Origin: Cellvibrio fontiphilus
GTDB lineage: Bacteria; Pseudomonadota; Gammaproteobacteria; Pseudomonadales; Cellvibrionaceae
Assembly (NCBI RefSeq): GCF_035317345.1
Contig: NZ_JAYKTU010000002.1
Direction: 5' to 3' (one strand)
Length of the DNA: 64,000 bases
A program made the translations under genes and the position numbers. The notes under the pieces were generated by a model, which had not been told where the DNA came from, did not search any database, and was given only the letters and a program-made list of their open reading frames with translations. Position 1 is the stretch's first letter. The number at the start of each line of letters is the position of its first letter. Below, piece after piece: positions 45,709-54,762 of this stretch.

Positions 45709-47817
45709 ATGAACGCTTTATCTCTTCGCTTCAAACTTAGCTTGAGCGTTGCGCTCATCCTCGCTTTTAGCATGGGCACCCTCAGTCTTGTTGCCTGGAA
45801 ATCCATGTCCAATAATGCCAGGGAATCTATCGCCAGCAGCGAAGCCTCCATGAAAGAAACGATTAATCATCGCCTGCTGGAAATTGCCCAAGTAAGTGCA
45901 CTGGAAACCAGTTCGCTGCTCAACCGCAACTTTGATGTCGCACTTCATTTGGCCAGTATTCTGGGTGGTACCGCGCATGGTAGTGGAAGCCCGTTCTCCC
46001 GCGATCAAGTAAAACGGATGGCGTTTGACATGCTTGTGGCAACACCTTCGGCATCATCTATCTATGCCCAGTTTGATACCAATGGCTACGATAATCGTGA
46101 CAGCGAATTTATTGGCGATACCAACTACAGTTCAGAAACTGGCAGCTTGGGAATTTATTGGGTCGCAGAGAATAGTGGCCCCGTATTCAGCCAGGTGAGT
46201 TATGCCGATCAATATGATTCAACTCTGGATACCAATGGCTTGCGTAAGGCTGAGTGGTATCTCTGTAGTCGTGACAATCGCAAACCTTGTTTGATGGAAC
46301 CCTACCTTTACGAAGTCACGCCCGGAAAACAAGTCTTGTTAACATCGCTGGTAGCGCCCGTACTGGTAAACAATGAGTTTCGTGGTGTTGCTGGTATAGA
46401 TATAGATTTGCCCGTACTGCAAAGCAATTTGGTTGCACAGTCAGCCGAACTCTATCAAGGGCAAACCAGTATGTATTTACTCAGTCCACGCAACACAGTG
46501 GTTGCCAGTAGCTTGCATCCGGAATTTGTTGGCAAGCCTCTGCAAGCAGGAGACCCTGCATTATTTGAAGTGCTGGAGACAAACCGCAGTAATCAGTTTA
46601 TTCATAAAGACCAGATAATTACTATTCAGCCAATCAAAGCAGATGCCGTTGCCACTGAATGGCGCATGGTCATAGTCACTCCCTCAGCTATTGCTTATCA
46701 AGTAGTGGACGAGTTAAGCCAATCCATGCAGCAAAGTAGTGTATCTACTGCGCGAAATATGATTGTACTTGCGCTGATTTTGCTAGTGGTATTCGTGGCG
46801 GTTGTGTCCTTCTGGATCAAAAAATCCACCCAACCTATTGTCAATATGAGTGAAATGATGCGCGATCTGGCAAGCTCCGATGGTGATCTCACTCGAAAAT
46901 TAGTTCCCTCGAATGACCGGGAGCTGATCGACATGGCAGAAGGTTTTAATAATTTCACTGAAAAATTGCGCGCCATGATACTCGCGCTAAAAGCTGATTC
47001 GATTCGGTTGAAAGAACAAAGCAATAGTTTGACTGGCACATCCAAAAACACACGTTCGGCCACCGAAATACAAGTTGAGCAAATTCAAAATATTATGACC
47101 GCCATTCATGAAATGTCGGCAACTGCCAATGCAGTCGCCAAGCTCGCCAGTAATACTTCAAGCGATTCGCAAGCTTCGGTAAAAGAAATCAATAATGCCC
47201 GTGATTTATTTCAACGCACACTGGAAGAATTTAAAGGTGTCGCCACTGACTTTTCCAACTCGAGTCAAAATATTCAACGGGTGGCGGAAAGTAGCCACAG
47301 GATTAGTGGCATTACCGATGTCATTCAAAGCATAGCGGCGCAAACTAATCTTCTGGCATTGAATGCTGCGATTGAAGCAGCGCGAGCAGGTGAACAGGGA
47401 CGAGGATTTGCTGTTGTGGCAGATGAAGTTCGTTCACTTGCAGCACGCACCCAACAATCCACAGAGGAAATTAAAAATTTAATTCAGGGTTTGCAGCAAC
47501 AAGTTGACCAAACGGTTGTGCAAATTAATCAAAACACCCAGCGTGTTGGCGACACTCTCTCTGAAGCAGAACATGCCTACGAACGTTTGACGACTGCAAC
47601 CCAAGGGATTAACTCCATCACCGATAGTGCTTATCAGGTTGCGGCGGCAGCAGAAGAGCAGAATCAAGTTACCGAAGAAATTAATCGTAATATCTCCGCA
47701 ATCGGCGATGCAACACATGAACTTGAGCGTTTATCGCAGAGTGTGTTTGCCGCAAGCGGCAACGTGGACAAAATCACTCAGGATATTGATGGTCACTTAT
47801 CACATTTACGTTGCTAA
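45709..47817 (+). CDS. Methyl-accepting chemotaxis protein with dCache sensor
   Basis: Transmembrane receptor of 702 residues. First membrane segment about 8-30; a large periplasmic region (about 32-345) of double-Cache type, with the ASSIYAQFDTNGYDNRD and GVAGIDIDLPVLQS blocks; second membrane segment about 348-368; HAMP (about 370-425); and signalling domain with hairpin tip GEQGRGFAVVADEVRSLAARTQ. Likely senses small organic ligands such as amino or organic acids (family inference). The ATG at 45709 is used; a TTG two codons earlier is nearer to AAGGA. A TorF-type gene follows after 38 bp. Confidence 0.93.
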   Translation: MNALSLRFKLSLSVALILAFSMGTLSLVAWKSMSNNARESIASSEASMKETINHRLLEIAQVSALETSSLLNRNFDVALHLASILGGTAHGSGSPFSRDQVKRMAFDMLVATPSASSIYAQFDTNGYDNRDSEFIGDTNYSSETGSLGIYWVAENSGPVFSQVSYADQYDSTLDTNGLRKAEWYLCSRDNRKPCLMEPYLYEVTPGKQVLLTSLVAPVLVNNEFRGVAGIDIDLPVLQSNLVAQSAELYQGQTSMYLLSPRNTVVASSLHPEFVGKPLQAGDPALFEVLETNRSNQFIHKDQIITIQPIKADAVATEWRMVIVTPSAIAYQVVDELSQSMQQSSVSTARNMIVLALILLVVFVAVVSFWIKKSTQPIVNMSEMMRDLASSDGDLTRKLVPSNDRELIDMAEGFNNFTEKLRAMILALKADSIRLKEQSNSLTGTSKNTRSATEIQVEQIQNIMTAIHEMSATANAVAKLASNTSSDSQASVKEINNARDLFQRTLEEFKGVATDFSNSSQNIQRVAESSHRISGITDVIQSIAAQTNLLALNAAIEAARAGEQGRGFAVVADEVRSLAARTQQSTEEIKNLIQGLQQQVDQTVVQINQNTQRVGDTLSEAEHAYERLTTATQGINSITDSAYQVAAAAEEQNQVTEEINRNISAIGDATHELERLSQSVFAASGNVDKITQDIDGHLSHLRC

Positions 47818-47855
47818 CAGACCGCAGCTACTATCAACACAAAGGAGATATTGCA

Positions 47856-48542
47856 ATGCAAATAACGAAAGGTTTCGCAGCTTTCTCTATGTTATTAGCC
47901 GTGACTACACAACCTGTTCACGCAGCTGTTTCGGGGAAAATATCCTTGATGAGTAATTATCTTTCTTACGGTTTATCGCAAACACTGGATGAACCCGCAG
48001 TACAACTCACCACCACCTGGTCGGGTGAATCGGGTTTATACCTCAGTGGTTGGGCATCACAGGTTGACTTCGGCGAGGGTACAGATACAGAAATGGGTGT
48101 TTATGCCGGCTACAGCATGAGTATCAACGAGGGATATTCATTAGACGCTGGAATCGCGCAATTTTTGTATGAGGGAGCAGACATTAGTGATGAATATAAA
48201 TACAACGAAATATATACCTTGTTCAACACGCCAGTTATTAATATTGGGCTTCATTACGCGTGGGATTATTTCGGTAGCGGCGCGGGTTATACCGTTGTAC
48301 AAGTCTCCAGAGTATTTTCCATTAATAATTTTTTCAACCTGACCTTAGGCGCAGATTACGCCGTAACCAGCGATGAAACACGTTACTCTATTTTAGGAGA
48401 GTCCGATTACCTACATTATTTTGCAAGAGCAGAAAAAGAAATGATCGGGTTACAGTGGAGTTTGAGTTTGCATGAAACAAGCATGCCGGAATCTGAAACT
48501 GATGAGGCCAGAATTGTAGCGGGTGTTGGCTGGGCTTTCTAA
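47856..48542 (+). CDS. TorF-family putative outer-membrane protein
   Basis: Predicted outer-membrane beta-barrel of 228 residues with a signal peptide ending VHAA (about residue 24), then SGKISLMSNYLSYGLSQT, the family N-terminal signature (conserved 'Gcw_chp' or TorF type), alternating strands and a C-terminal Phe (GVGWAF). Function of the family is poorly known. The start at 47856 has a strong AAAGGAGA 7 nt upstream and follows the MCP stop by 38 bp, so both are probably on one transcript. Confidence 0.78.
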   Translation: MQITKGFAAFSMLLAVTTQPVHAAVSGKISLMSNYLSYGLSQTLDEPAVQLTTTWSGESGLYLSGWASQVDFGEGTDTEMGVYAGYSMSINEGYSLDAGIAQFLYEGADISDEYKYNEIYTLFNTPVINIGLHYAWDYFGSGAGYTVVQVSRVFSINNFFNLTLGADYAVTSDETRYSILGESDYLHYFARAEKEMIGLQWSLSLHETSMPESETDEARIVAGVGWAF

Positions 48543-48560
48543 TAAAAGACATAGATAAAT

Positions 48561-48594
48561 ATGAAAACACCCGGCCTGAGCCGGGTGTTTTCAT
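48561..48594. terminator. Bidirectional intrinsic terminator
   Basis: A perfect 15-bp stem (ATGAAAACACCCGGC with its complement) and a CTGA loop, with A-run and T-run inside the stem. It separates the plus-strand TorF gene and the minus-strand coiled-coil gene that converge on it. Confidence 0.92.
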
Positions 48595-48613
48595 GACGAG
48601 CATTAAAACAAAA

Positions 48614-49396
48614 CTAAGGTTTGGCACCCAACTGTTGTTTAATCTGCAGTAACTCGCGATTGGTACTACGGCGGAAATCATCAATGGCAGCAATCGCTTC
48701 ATCATTATTGCGCACCCGAGCAGCAAGACTATCCAATGCGGTCATCTCCAGAGACATTTTGTTTATCTGCTCTTTCAATTCCTGAACGCTCTTTGACTGC
48801 TGGCTCACACTGCTCGCCATACCATCAATTTTTGCAGCGGCGGCATCTGCCACAGTTTTGTTAGCCGCCAATTCTTGCTTGAGTGAAGCCGTTGCAGTTT
48901 TCGCTTCACTGGCCGCTTTTTGTGCATTGGCAGCATCACGACCAACGGCAGTCGTTTTTTCATTAGCCGCTGCAATTGCTTTGCGATTGACTTCAACCAA
49001 ACCTGCAACACGACGCAATTCACCATCCATTTTTTTCAAATTGGATTGCAAAGTAACCACTGACGCACTGGACTCCTCAGATGTCAGACTCAACTGCTGC
49101 TCCAAACCCTGGATACGCGTGTCAGCCTGTTTAAGCATTGATTGAGCCTGAAATAACTGCCAGCCTAAAAAACCTGCGCCAGCAACTGCAACCAAGGCAA
49201 TGACCAATGCCACTACTGGCAAGCTACTGCTTGGGGCTGGAGCGCTATAACTTGGTGCAGGCGCTGCCTTGCGTGCGGGACGACTGGACAAAAAATCGTC
49301 GTCTTGATCCCGCTGGGTAGCTTGTTGGCGACGCGCTACAGGTTCGGCTGGCTCTGACACAGCACCAGTGGATAATGTGGGTTCTCTGCGTTCCAT
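48614..49396 (-). CDS. Unknown membrane protein with long periplasmic coiled coil
   Basis: Not recognised as a named family. 260 residues: a cytoplasmic N-terminus rich in Arg, Asp and Pro (1-55), one membrane segment (about 58-80, beginning LPVVALVIALVAVAGAG), then a predicted coiled coil with Ala/Lys/Glu heptads (about 85-255). It begins MERREPTLSTG and has no catalytic motif. The topology suggests a scaffold or cell-envelope link. It sits between two strong terminators, so it is transcribed alone. Confidence 0.75.
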   Translation of the reverse strand: MERREPTLSTGAVSEPAEPVARRQQATQRDQDDDFLSSRPARKAAPAPSYSAPAPSSSLPVVALVIALVAVAGAGFLGWQLFQAQSMLKQADTRIQGLEQQLSLTSEESSASVVTLQSNLKKMDGELRRVAGLVEVNRKAIAAANEKTTAVGRDAANAQKAASEAKTATASLKQELAANKTVADAAAAKIDGMASSVSQQSKSVQELKEQINKMSLEMTALDSLAARVRNNDEAIAAIDDFRRSTNRELLQIKQQLGAKP

Positions 49397-49520
49397 AACA
49401 ACAGTTACCTTAACGATGGGTCAGTGGAAAAAATAGATTTTGAAAAATGATTAACGAGTGTGCGCATTTTATAGTAGCTGCTGATACAAACATAGGCTGC
49501 CACTTTTATTTAGCACCACA

Positions 49521-49548
49521 TAAAAACGGGCCCGCAGGCCCGTTTTTA
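49521..49548 (-). terminator. Intrinsic terminator of sodB
   Basis: TAAAAACGGGCC and GGCCCGTTTTTA form a perfect stem around a CGCA loop, 60 bp after the sodB stop; the T-run lies in the minus-strand arm. Confidence 0.9.
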
Positions 49549-49607
49549 TTCACCTCACCCTGCAAGTCACCGGCGGGTTAATGCATCAAATGCAGCATCA
49601 AATCTGA

Positions 49608-50192
49608 TTACGCAGCATAGTTAGCGTTTACAAAATCCCAATTCACCAACGCCCAGAAGGCGTTCATGTAGGTCGGACGCGCATTACGGTAATCAATGTA
49701 ATAAGCGTGTTCCCACAGATCAACTGTCAGGATTGGGGTAACTGAAGCATCAGTCAGCGGAGTTGCTGCGTTACTGGTATTCACGATTGCCACAGAACCA
49801 TCCGCTTTTTTTACCAACCAGGTCCAGCTTGAACCAAAGTTATTGATGGCTGAGTTAGTAAATTCTTCTTTGAATTTTTCAAAAGAACCAAAGGCTTTGT
49901 TAATCGCTTCGGCAACAGCACCAGTTGCTGCACCGCCACCATTGGGGCTCAGGCAATGCCAGTAAAAAGTGTGGTTCCAGATTTGTGCAGCATTGTTAAA
50001 TACACCACCAGAAGAGGTTTTGATGATTTCTTCCAGTGTTTTGCCTTCAAATTCAGTACCAGGAATCAAGCCATTCAACTTGTCTACATAAGTTTTATGG
50101 TGCTTACCATGGTGAAACTCCAAGGTTTCCTTGGAGATATGAGGAGCTAAAGCGTCAATTGCGTAAGGCAGTGCTGGTAATTCAAAAGCCAT
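49608..50192 (-). CDS. sodB: Superoxide dismutase, iron type
   Basis: Cytoplasmic dismutase of 194 residues. Metal ligands: His in LEFHHGKHHKTYV (about H27), His in AAQIWNHTFYW (about H74), Asp and His in VDLWEHAYYIDY. The AAQxWNHTFYW sequence with Gln at that position and WLV region fit the Fe-SOD group rather than Mn-SOD. ATG at 50192. Transcribed alone, between groEL and an own terminator. Confidence 0.95.
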   Translation of the reverse strand: MAFELPALPYAIDALAPHISKETLEFHHGKHHKTYVDKLNGLIPGTEFEGKTLEEIIKTSSGGVFNNAAQIWNHTFYWHCLSPNGGGAATGAVAEAINKAFGSFEKFKEEFTNSAINNFGSSWTWLVKKADGSVAIVNTSNAATPLTDASVTPILTVDLWEHAYYIDYRNARPTYMNAFWALVNWDFVNANYAA

Positions 50193-50325
50193 GATGGTTC
50201 TCCTAATTCACGGTTGTGTAAATTTAGTCTTGTTCAAAATTCAGGGAAAATAATACCAACTAAATGCTTTTGGCATTATTAAAAATTCGCTATCGCAATT
50301 TAAAAAGAGCAGAGACCGAAAACAA

Positions 50326-50348
50326 TTGCGGCCCACTAGGGGCCGCAA
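50326..50348 (-). terminator. Terminator-like hairpin after groEL
   Basis: TTGCGGCCC and GGGCCGCAA pair perfectly (9 bp) around ACTAG, 18 bp after the groEL stop. The following minus-strand bases are only moderately T-rich (ATTGTTTT). Confidence 0.75.
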
Positions 50349-50365
50349 CTATCTATGGGGTCGAC

Positions 50366-52006
50366 TTACATCATACCGCCCATGCCACCCATACCACCCA
50401 TATCGTGGCCACCAGCAGCAGGTTTATCTTCTGGCAGATCAGCAACCATTGCTTCGGTGGTGATCATCAAACCGGCGATAGAACCAGCGGCTTGCAATGC
50501 AGTGCGGGTTACTTTGGCTGGATCAAGAATACCCATTTCGATCATGTCGCCATATACGCCAGTTGCAGCGTTGTAGCCAAAATTGCCAGTACCTTTTTTC
50601 ACGGAATCAGCAACGACTGATGGCTCATCACCAGCGTTAGCAACGATTTGACGCAAAGGCGCTTCCATTGCACGGCGTGCGATGGTGATACCTGCGTTTT
50701 GATCTTCGTTGTCACCTTTCAGGTCAGCGATAGCGGCAACTGCACGAATCAGAGCAGTACCGCCCCCTGGAACCACGCCTTCTTCTACCGCTGCACGGGT
50801 AGCGTGCAGGGCGTCTTCAACGCGTGCTTTCTTCTCTTTCATTTCCACTTCGGTGGCAGCACCAACTTTGATTACCGCAACGCCGCCAGCCAGTTTAGCT
50901 ACGCGCTCTTGCAGTTTTTCACGGTCGTAATCAGAAGAAGTTTCTTCGATTTGTACGCGGATTTGTTGCACGCGAGATTTGATCTCGTCAGCGTTACCTG
51001 CACCATCAACAATAGTGGTGTTGTCTTTGTTCATGGTGACGCGTTTTGCAGTACCCAAGTGCTCCAAAGTTGCGCTTTCCAGATCCAAACCCACTTCTTC
51101 AGAAATCACAGTACCACCAGTCAATACGGCGATATCTTGCAACATAGCCTTACGACGATCACCAAAACCGGGGGCTTTAACCGCAGCAACTTTTACTATG
51201 CCGCGAATGTTATTGACTACCAAAGTTGCCAAGGCTTCGCCTTCAACGTCTTCAGCAACAATCACCAGTGGTTTGCCTGATTTGGCAACGCCTTCCAACA
51301 CCGGCAGCAATTCACGGATGTTAGAGATTTTTTTATCAACCAACAGGATGAACGGATGATCGTGCTCAACGCTCATGTTGTCCTGGTTGTTGATGAAGTA
51401 AGGAGACAGGTAGCCGCGATCAAACTGCATACCTTCTACTACATCCAGCTCGTTTTCGAGGCTGGTGCCTTCCTCAACAGTAATAACGCCCTCTTTACCT
51501 ACTTTTTCCATCGCTTCGGCAATCAGTGAACCCACTGACGCATCGCTGTTAGCAGAAATAGTACCTACTTGGGCGATAGATTTGCTGTCAGCGCAAGGAA
51601 CAGCAATAGACTGGACGTGTTTAACTGCAGCAGTGATTGCTTTGTCGATACCGCGCTTCAGGTCCATCGGGTTCATACCTGCCGCAACAGATTTCAAACC
51701 TTCGTTAACAATCGCTTGCGCCAGAACAGTTGCAGTAGTGGTACCGTCACCCGCATCGTCAGATGCCTTGGACGCAACTTCTTTCACCATTTGCGCGCCC
51801 ATGTTTTCAAACTTGTCTTTCAAGGAAATTTCTTTGGCTACAGACACACCGTCTTTAGTGATGGTCGGTGCACCGAAAGATTTTTCCAACACCACGTTAC
51901 GGCCTTTCGGACCAAGAGTCGCCTTAACCGCATCGGCCAGAATATTTACACCAGCCAACATACGTTGACGTGCGCTATCACCAAATTTCACTTCTTTAGC
52001 TGACAT
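50366..52006 (-). CDS. groL: 60 kDa chaperonin GroEL
   Basis: Tetradecameric ATP-dependent folding chamber, 546 residues, full length. ATP-binding GDGTTTATVLA (about 86-96), apical domain and the C-terminal Gly-Met tail (GGMGGMM) are present. It lies 83 bp behind groES and is transcribed with it from a heat-shock-type promoter. Confidence 0.98.
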   Translation of the reverse strand: MSAKEVKFGDSARQRMLAGVNILADAVKATLGPKGRNVVLEKSFGAPTITKDGVSVAKEISLKDKFENMGAQMVKEVASKASDDAGDGTTTATVLAQAIVNEGLKSVAAGMNPMDLKRGIDKAITAAVKHVQSIAVPCADSKSIAQVGTISANSDASVGSLIAEAMEKVGKEGVITVEEGTSLENELDVVEGMQFDRGYLSPYFINNQDNMSVEHDHPFILLVDKKISNIRELLPVLEGVAKSGKPLVIVAEDVEGEALATLVVNNIRGIVKVAAVKAPGFGDRRKAMLQDIAVLTGGTVISEEVGLDLESATLEHLGTAKRVTMNKDNTTIVDGAGNADEIKSRVQQIRVQIEETSSDYDREKLQERVAKLAGGVAVIKVGAATEVEMKEKKARVEDALHATRAAVEEGVVPGGGTALIRAVAAIADLKGDNEDQNAGITIARRAMEAPLRQIVANAGDEPSVVADSVKKGTGNFGYNAATGVYGDMIEMGILDPAKVTRTALQAAGSIAGLMITTEAMVADLPEDKPAAGGHDMGGMGGMGGMM

Positions 52007-52089
52007 ATCTTTTTTCCTACAATCTGTTGTTTAACTCGATAGGATCGCCCAACAGCGACCCCAGATTAAATTCGTATGCTGCCGTTGGG

Positions 52090-52380
52090 TTATACCAGCA
52101 CTGCTTTGATGTCTGACTCGTTCAGGATCACCAGCTCTTCGCCATCGATGGTGATAGTGTCACTGCCGGCATATTTACCAAACACAACCACGTCACCTAC
52201 TTTTACATCCAACGGGCGCAGCTCACCACTCGCCAAAACGCGGCCATTACCTACGGCGACCACTTCACCTTGATTCGGCTTTTCTTTCGCAGCGCCAGAC
52301 AAAATGATGCCACCGGCAGTTTTGGTTTCTTCTTCTTTGCGACGAATAACAACGCGATCATGTAACGGACGAATTTTCAT
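52090..52380 (-). CDS. groS: 10 kDa co-chaperonin GroES
   Basis: Heptameric lid for GroEL, 96 residues starting MKIRPLHDRVVIRR. The mobile loop TKTAGGIILSGAAKEK is present. The frame is open 37 codons further upstream, but the ATG at 52380 with AGGAGA upstream is the family start. Confidence 0.98.
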   Translation of the reverse strand: MKIRPLHDRVVIRRKEEETKTAGGIILSGAAKEKPNQGEVVAVGNGRVLASGELRPLDVKVGDVVVFGKYAGSDTITIDGEELVILNESDIKAVLV

Positions 52381-52458
52381 GAATATTTGTCTCCTAAACA
52401 AACAGGTTAAACGAGCGAGGAGCTGGGTTCTTTCGACGCCAAGCTCCGGCTTGATGAC

Positions 52459-52486
52459 ATATAGGGATGGTCTTGAAGGTTTCAAG
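52459..52486 (-). promoter_or_regulatory. Sigma-32-type heat-shock promoter of groES-groEL
   Basis: On the minus strand CTTGAAA (52486-52480), a 13-bp spacer and CCCTATAT (52466-52459) match the sigma-32 consensus CTTGAAA-N11-16-CCCCATnT with one mismatch. The start site would lie about 70 bp before the groES ATG. Confidence 0.8.
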
Positions 52487-52591
52487 GCCACCGGTTAGGC
52501 CACCGATCTACAGGAACACTCCGGAAACCGGTAACCAATAAAACGGTGAGACATATCTGGGGTTAGAGGAGGGAATTTCAACAGCAACCAT

Positions 52592-52620
52592 AAAAAAATC
52601 TGACCTTATGGCCGGATTTT
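52592..52620 (-). terminator. Intrinsic terminator of fxsA
   Basis: Minus strand: AAAATCCGGCC, ATAA loop and GGTCAGATTTT form an 11-bp stem with one mismatch and one G-T pair, continued by T-run. It insulates fxsA from the groE promoter. Confidence 0.75.
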
Positions 52621-52638
52621 CCTGATTAAGGACAAGAG

Positions 52639-53187
52639 TCAGGTGTTTTTTGAGCTAGAGGACTCGGGAGCATCAGGCGACTGCTCAATCAACACCCCTG
52701 ACTTTGGCGATTTGCTGTGGGCTGAACCCTGATGTTCGTAAACGTTGCCTTGCGCAAAATCGCTATTCTGGAATGGGTCTTGATGAAAATGCCCGTGCCT
52801 GAATCCTCTGGCATAAAAACCCGATGCCTCAGCTTTAACAGCCATTTTTGCCAACCAGCGCTTGAGCATTAAACGGCGAATAAAGGGCACAAAGCATAGT
52901 AGAGCTACTAAATCCGTAAGAAAACCGGGAACTATGAGCAGTACTGCACCCAGCGCTTTAAAAAGGTTATCCGCGAGCGACTGGGCGGGAAACTCGGCGC
53001 TACTGCGCAAGTTTTGCGCTGAACGCAACATGCTTGATGCGCCTAAATACCTCAGCAAGTTCATACCGAGAGCAATCATCGCTATCAACCATCCGATGAC
53101 CACCAGAGCGCCCACTTGACTGCCGATTTCAATCATCAACCAAAGCTCAAGTACAGGCAGTATGAGTATCAAAAGGGGGAGAGGCAT
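52639..53187 (-). CDS. fxsA: FxsA-family membrane protein
   Basis: Inner-membrane protein of 182 residues with hydrophobic segments at about 4-24, 25-45 and 75-98 and a hydrophilic C-terminus. E. coli FxsA relieves phage T7 exclusion by F plasmids by binding PifA; its normal role is unknown. The position just upstream of groES-groEL is the same as in many gammaproteobacteria. Confidence 0.9.
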   Translation of the reverse strand: MPLPLLILILPVLELWLMIEIGSQVGALVVIGWLIAMIALGMNLLRYLGASSMLRSAQNLRSSAEFPAQSLADNLFKALGAVLLIVPGFLTDLVALLCFVPFIRRLMLKRWLAKMAVKAEASGFYARGFRHGHFHQDPFQNSDFAQGNVYEHQGSAHSKSPKSGVLIEQSPDAPESSSSKNT

Positions 53188-53218
53188 AACAGGTATCCAG
53201 AGTGGGCAGACACGCAGT

Positions 53219-54250
53219 CTACCATTTGTAGCTCAACCCCAGTGACATACGCGTGTCCTTATCTTGCCGTGCAGGTTGGGGGTCAGTATCCAGCCAATAA
53301 TCCAACTTAAACTCGGAATAGATCCGCGCCAGAATCATGGAGCTAAGACCTGTTGAAGTTTTTAACTGTAGGTTAGGGTCACCTTCCGTAGATTGCAGCA
53401 CCTCATTGTTATGAAAAAAACCCACCCCCCAAGGCAATTGGTAGCGAAAATCCAGCGCCAGCCCCAAGGCGAGAAAATCATCTGCAGATGCATAATTACC
53501 TGCTAAATCAACCGGTAGCTGATAGGTTTCATGGTGCTGCGCCAAACCGGACTTAAGCGACAAGGCCATGGCTTTATTATCAAAAAACTGATATCCCGTA
53601 CCTGAACCCAGGCGCTCATAGCTGCGCATACCACGCTGGGGATCAGCCCCGGCTAACAGGCTGTTGTACCAAAACCAATGCTCGCCAAAAAACCAGTCCA
53701 GCGAGTAGCGACTATTCCAGCGTTTTTGTGGCCGTGAATAATTCCAGGAAGCACGTGAAAACTCACCGCCAATCACGTGGCGAAAATCATTGCGCCTGAG
53801 CGTGAATTCGCTTTGGGCATTCCATTCGTCACGCACTTCATTGCCGCGCGAATAAGCACCCCAAAGATTAATACGCCCATGATGGGTAAAACTGCCTTTT
53901 CTATACTCTTCATAAGGCATAAGGGTTTTTATACGCAGTAGAGAAGCGCGCTTGATCCGCGGGGAATCTCCGCATTGATAACGTAAAAACTCTTCATCCA
54001 TAGGTTGCAGATGGCAAGGCGTATTGTTGCCATTTATTTTCAGTGCTGTATCAGTTTGGATATTTTTAACGATATTTTTTTTAATGCGCTGCTCGCCAAA
54101 ATTAGTGGACTTCCATAGCAGATATTCATCATCAATGCTGACCAATTCCCCTTCCAGACGATCGCCATTAAGCAGTTCAAGCACGCCCGCAAAAGCGGCG
54201 GGGCAAAACACAATCAACATCAAGCTAATTAGTGATGCAATATTTTTCAC
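53219..54250 (-). CDS. DUF481-family outer-membrane protein
   Basis: Exported protein of 343 residues. A signal peptide (about 1-22, ending FAGV) precedes a small domain with LLNGDRLEGELVSIDDEYLLWKS-like repeats (about 24-110; given in part: NGDRLEGE, EYLLWKST) and a DUF481 barrel (about 120-343) with alternating aromatic strands ending LGLSYKW. Function unknown; related proteins respond to salt stress in E. coli (YdiY). The GTG at 54250 is chosen since AAGG lies 6-7 nt upstream; a TTG two codons earlier is possible. Confidence 0.8.
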   Translation of the reverse strand: MKNIASLISLMLIVFCPAAFAGVLELLNGDRLEGELVSIDDEYLLWKSTNFGEQRIKKNIVKNIQTDTALKINGNNTPCHLQPMDEEFLRYQCGDSPRIKRASLLRIKTLMPYEEYRKGSFTHHGRINLWGAYSRGNEVRDEWNAQSEFTLRRNDFRHVIGGEFSRASWNYSRPQKRWNSRYSLDWFFGEHWFWYNSLLAGADPQRGMRSYERLGSGTGYQFFDNKAMALSLKSGLAQHHETYQLPVDLAGNYASADDFLALGLALDFRYQLPWGVGFFHNNEVLQSTEGDPNLQLKTSTGLSSMILARIYSEFKLDYWLDTDPQPARQDKDTRMSLGLSYKW

Positions 54251-54418
54251 AGTCAACCTTTTGGGTGGAGTGTTTATTTAGCGACAACTTGCCATTAAAG
54301 TGACACCCTCCAAATGCCGCAACGACATAAATGTTAATAGTGTTAACTTAGGTTTCCTTGAGTTTAGGGGCGTAAATTCCTGATTCCTGTTAGCAAATGA
54401 ACGAGACAAGCACTGCAT

Positions 54419-54733
54419 ATGGGTAACAAAGACAGTAATAGAGAAGCAATTTACCTGGCCCTGATGAATATTCCGCAAGGTAAGGTAGTTACCTATGGCC
54501 AACTGGCTGCGTTAGCGGGTCTGCCAGGTGCAGCGCGCTTGGCTGGCACTTTACTCTGTGGTTTGCCGGAGCATACTCATTTGCCTTGGCATAGGGTGAT
54601 TAATGCACAAGGCAAAATTTCCCTGCCAGAATCATCGCCGGCTTACGCTGAACAAAAGCGTCGCTTGCAAGCGGAAGGCGTTGAATTTAAAAACCAAAAA
54701 ATTAGCTTGCGCATTTACGGTTACAATAACTAA
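54419..54733 (+). CDS. Alkyltransferase-like protein (ATL)
   Basis: MGMT-fold protein of 104 residues. It has the DNA-binding helix-turn-helix GKVVTYGQLAALAG and the active-site box reads LPWHRVINAQGKIS: Trp stands where O6-alkylguanine transferases have the acceptor Cys (PCHR). ATL proteins bind O6-alkylguanine without repairing it and recruit nucleotide excision repair. This is the eAtl type. It is followed by ampG after 29 bp on the same strand. Confidence 0.92.
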   Translation: MGNKDSNREAIYLALMNIPQGKVVTYGQLAALAGLPGAARLAGTLLCGLPEHTHLPWHRVINAQGKISLPESSPAYAEQKRRLQAEGVEFKNQKISLRIYGYNN

Positions 54734-54762
54734 ACATTCATCACCACAGTATCCTCCATTCT

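Noticed and set aside
50193..50365. Possible Fur box upstream of sodB
   Set aside because: The A/T-rich stretch AATAATACC resembles part of the Fur consensus but there is no clear 19-bp inverted repeat.
50648..51968. Several long plus-strand frames opposite groEL
   Set aside because: groEL codon use leaves long antisense frames in many genomes; products have no recognisable domain.
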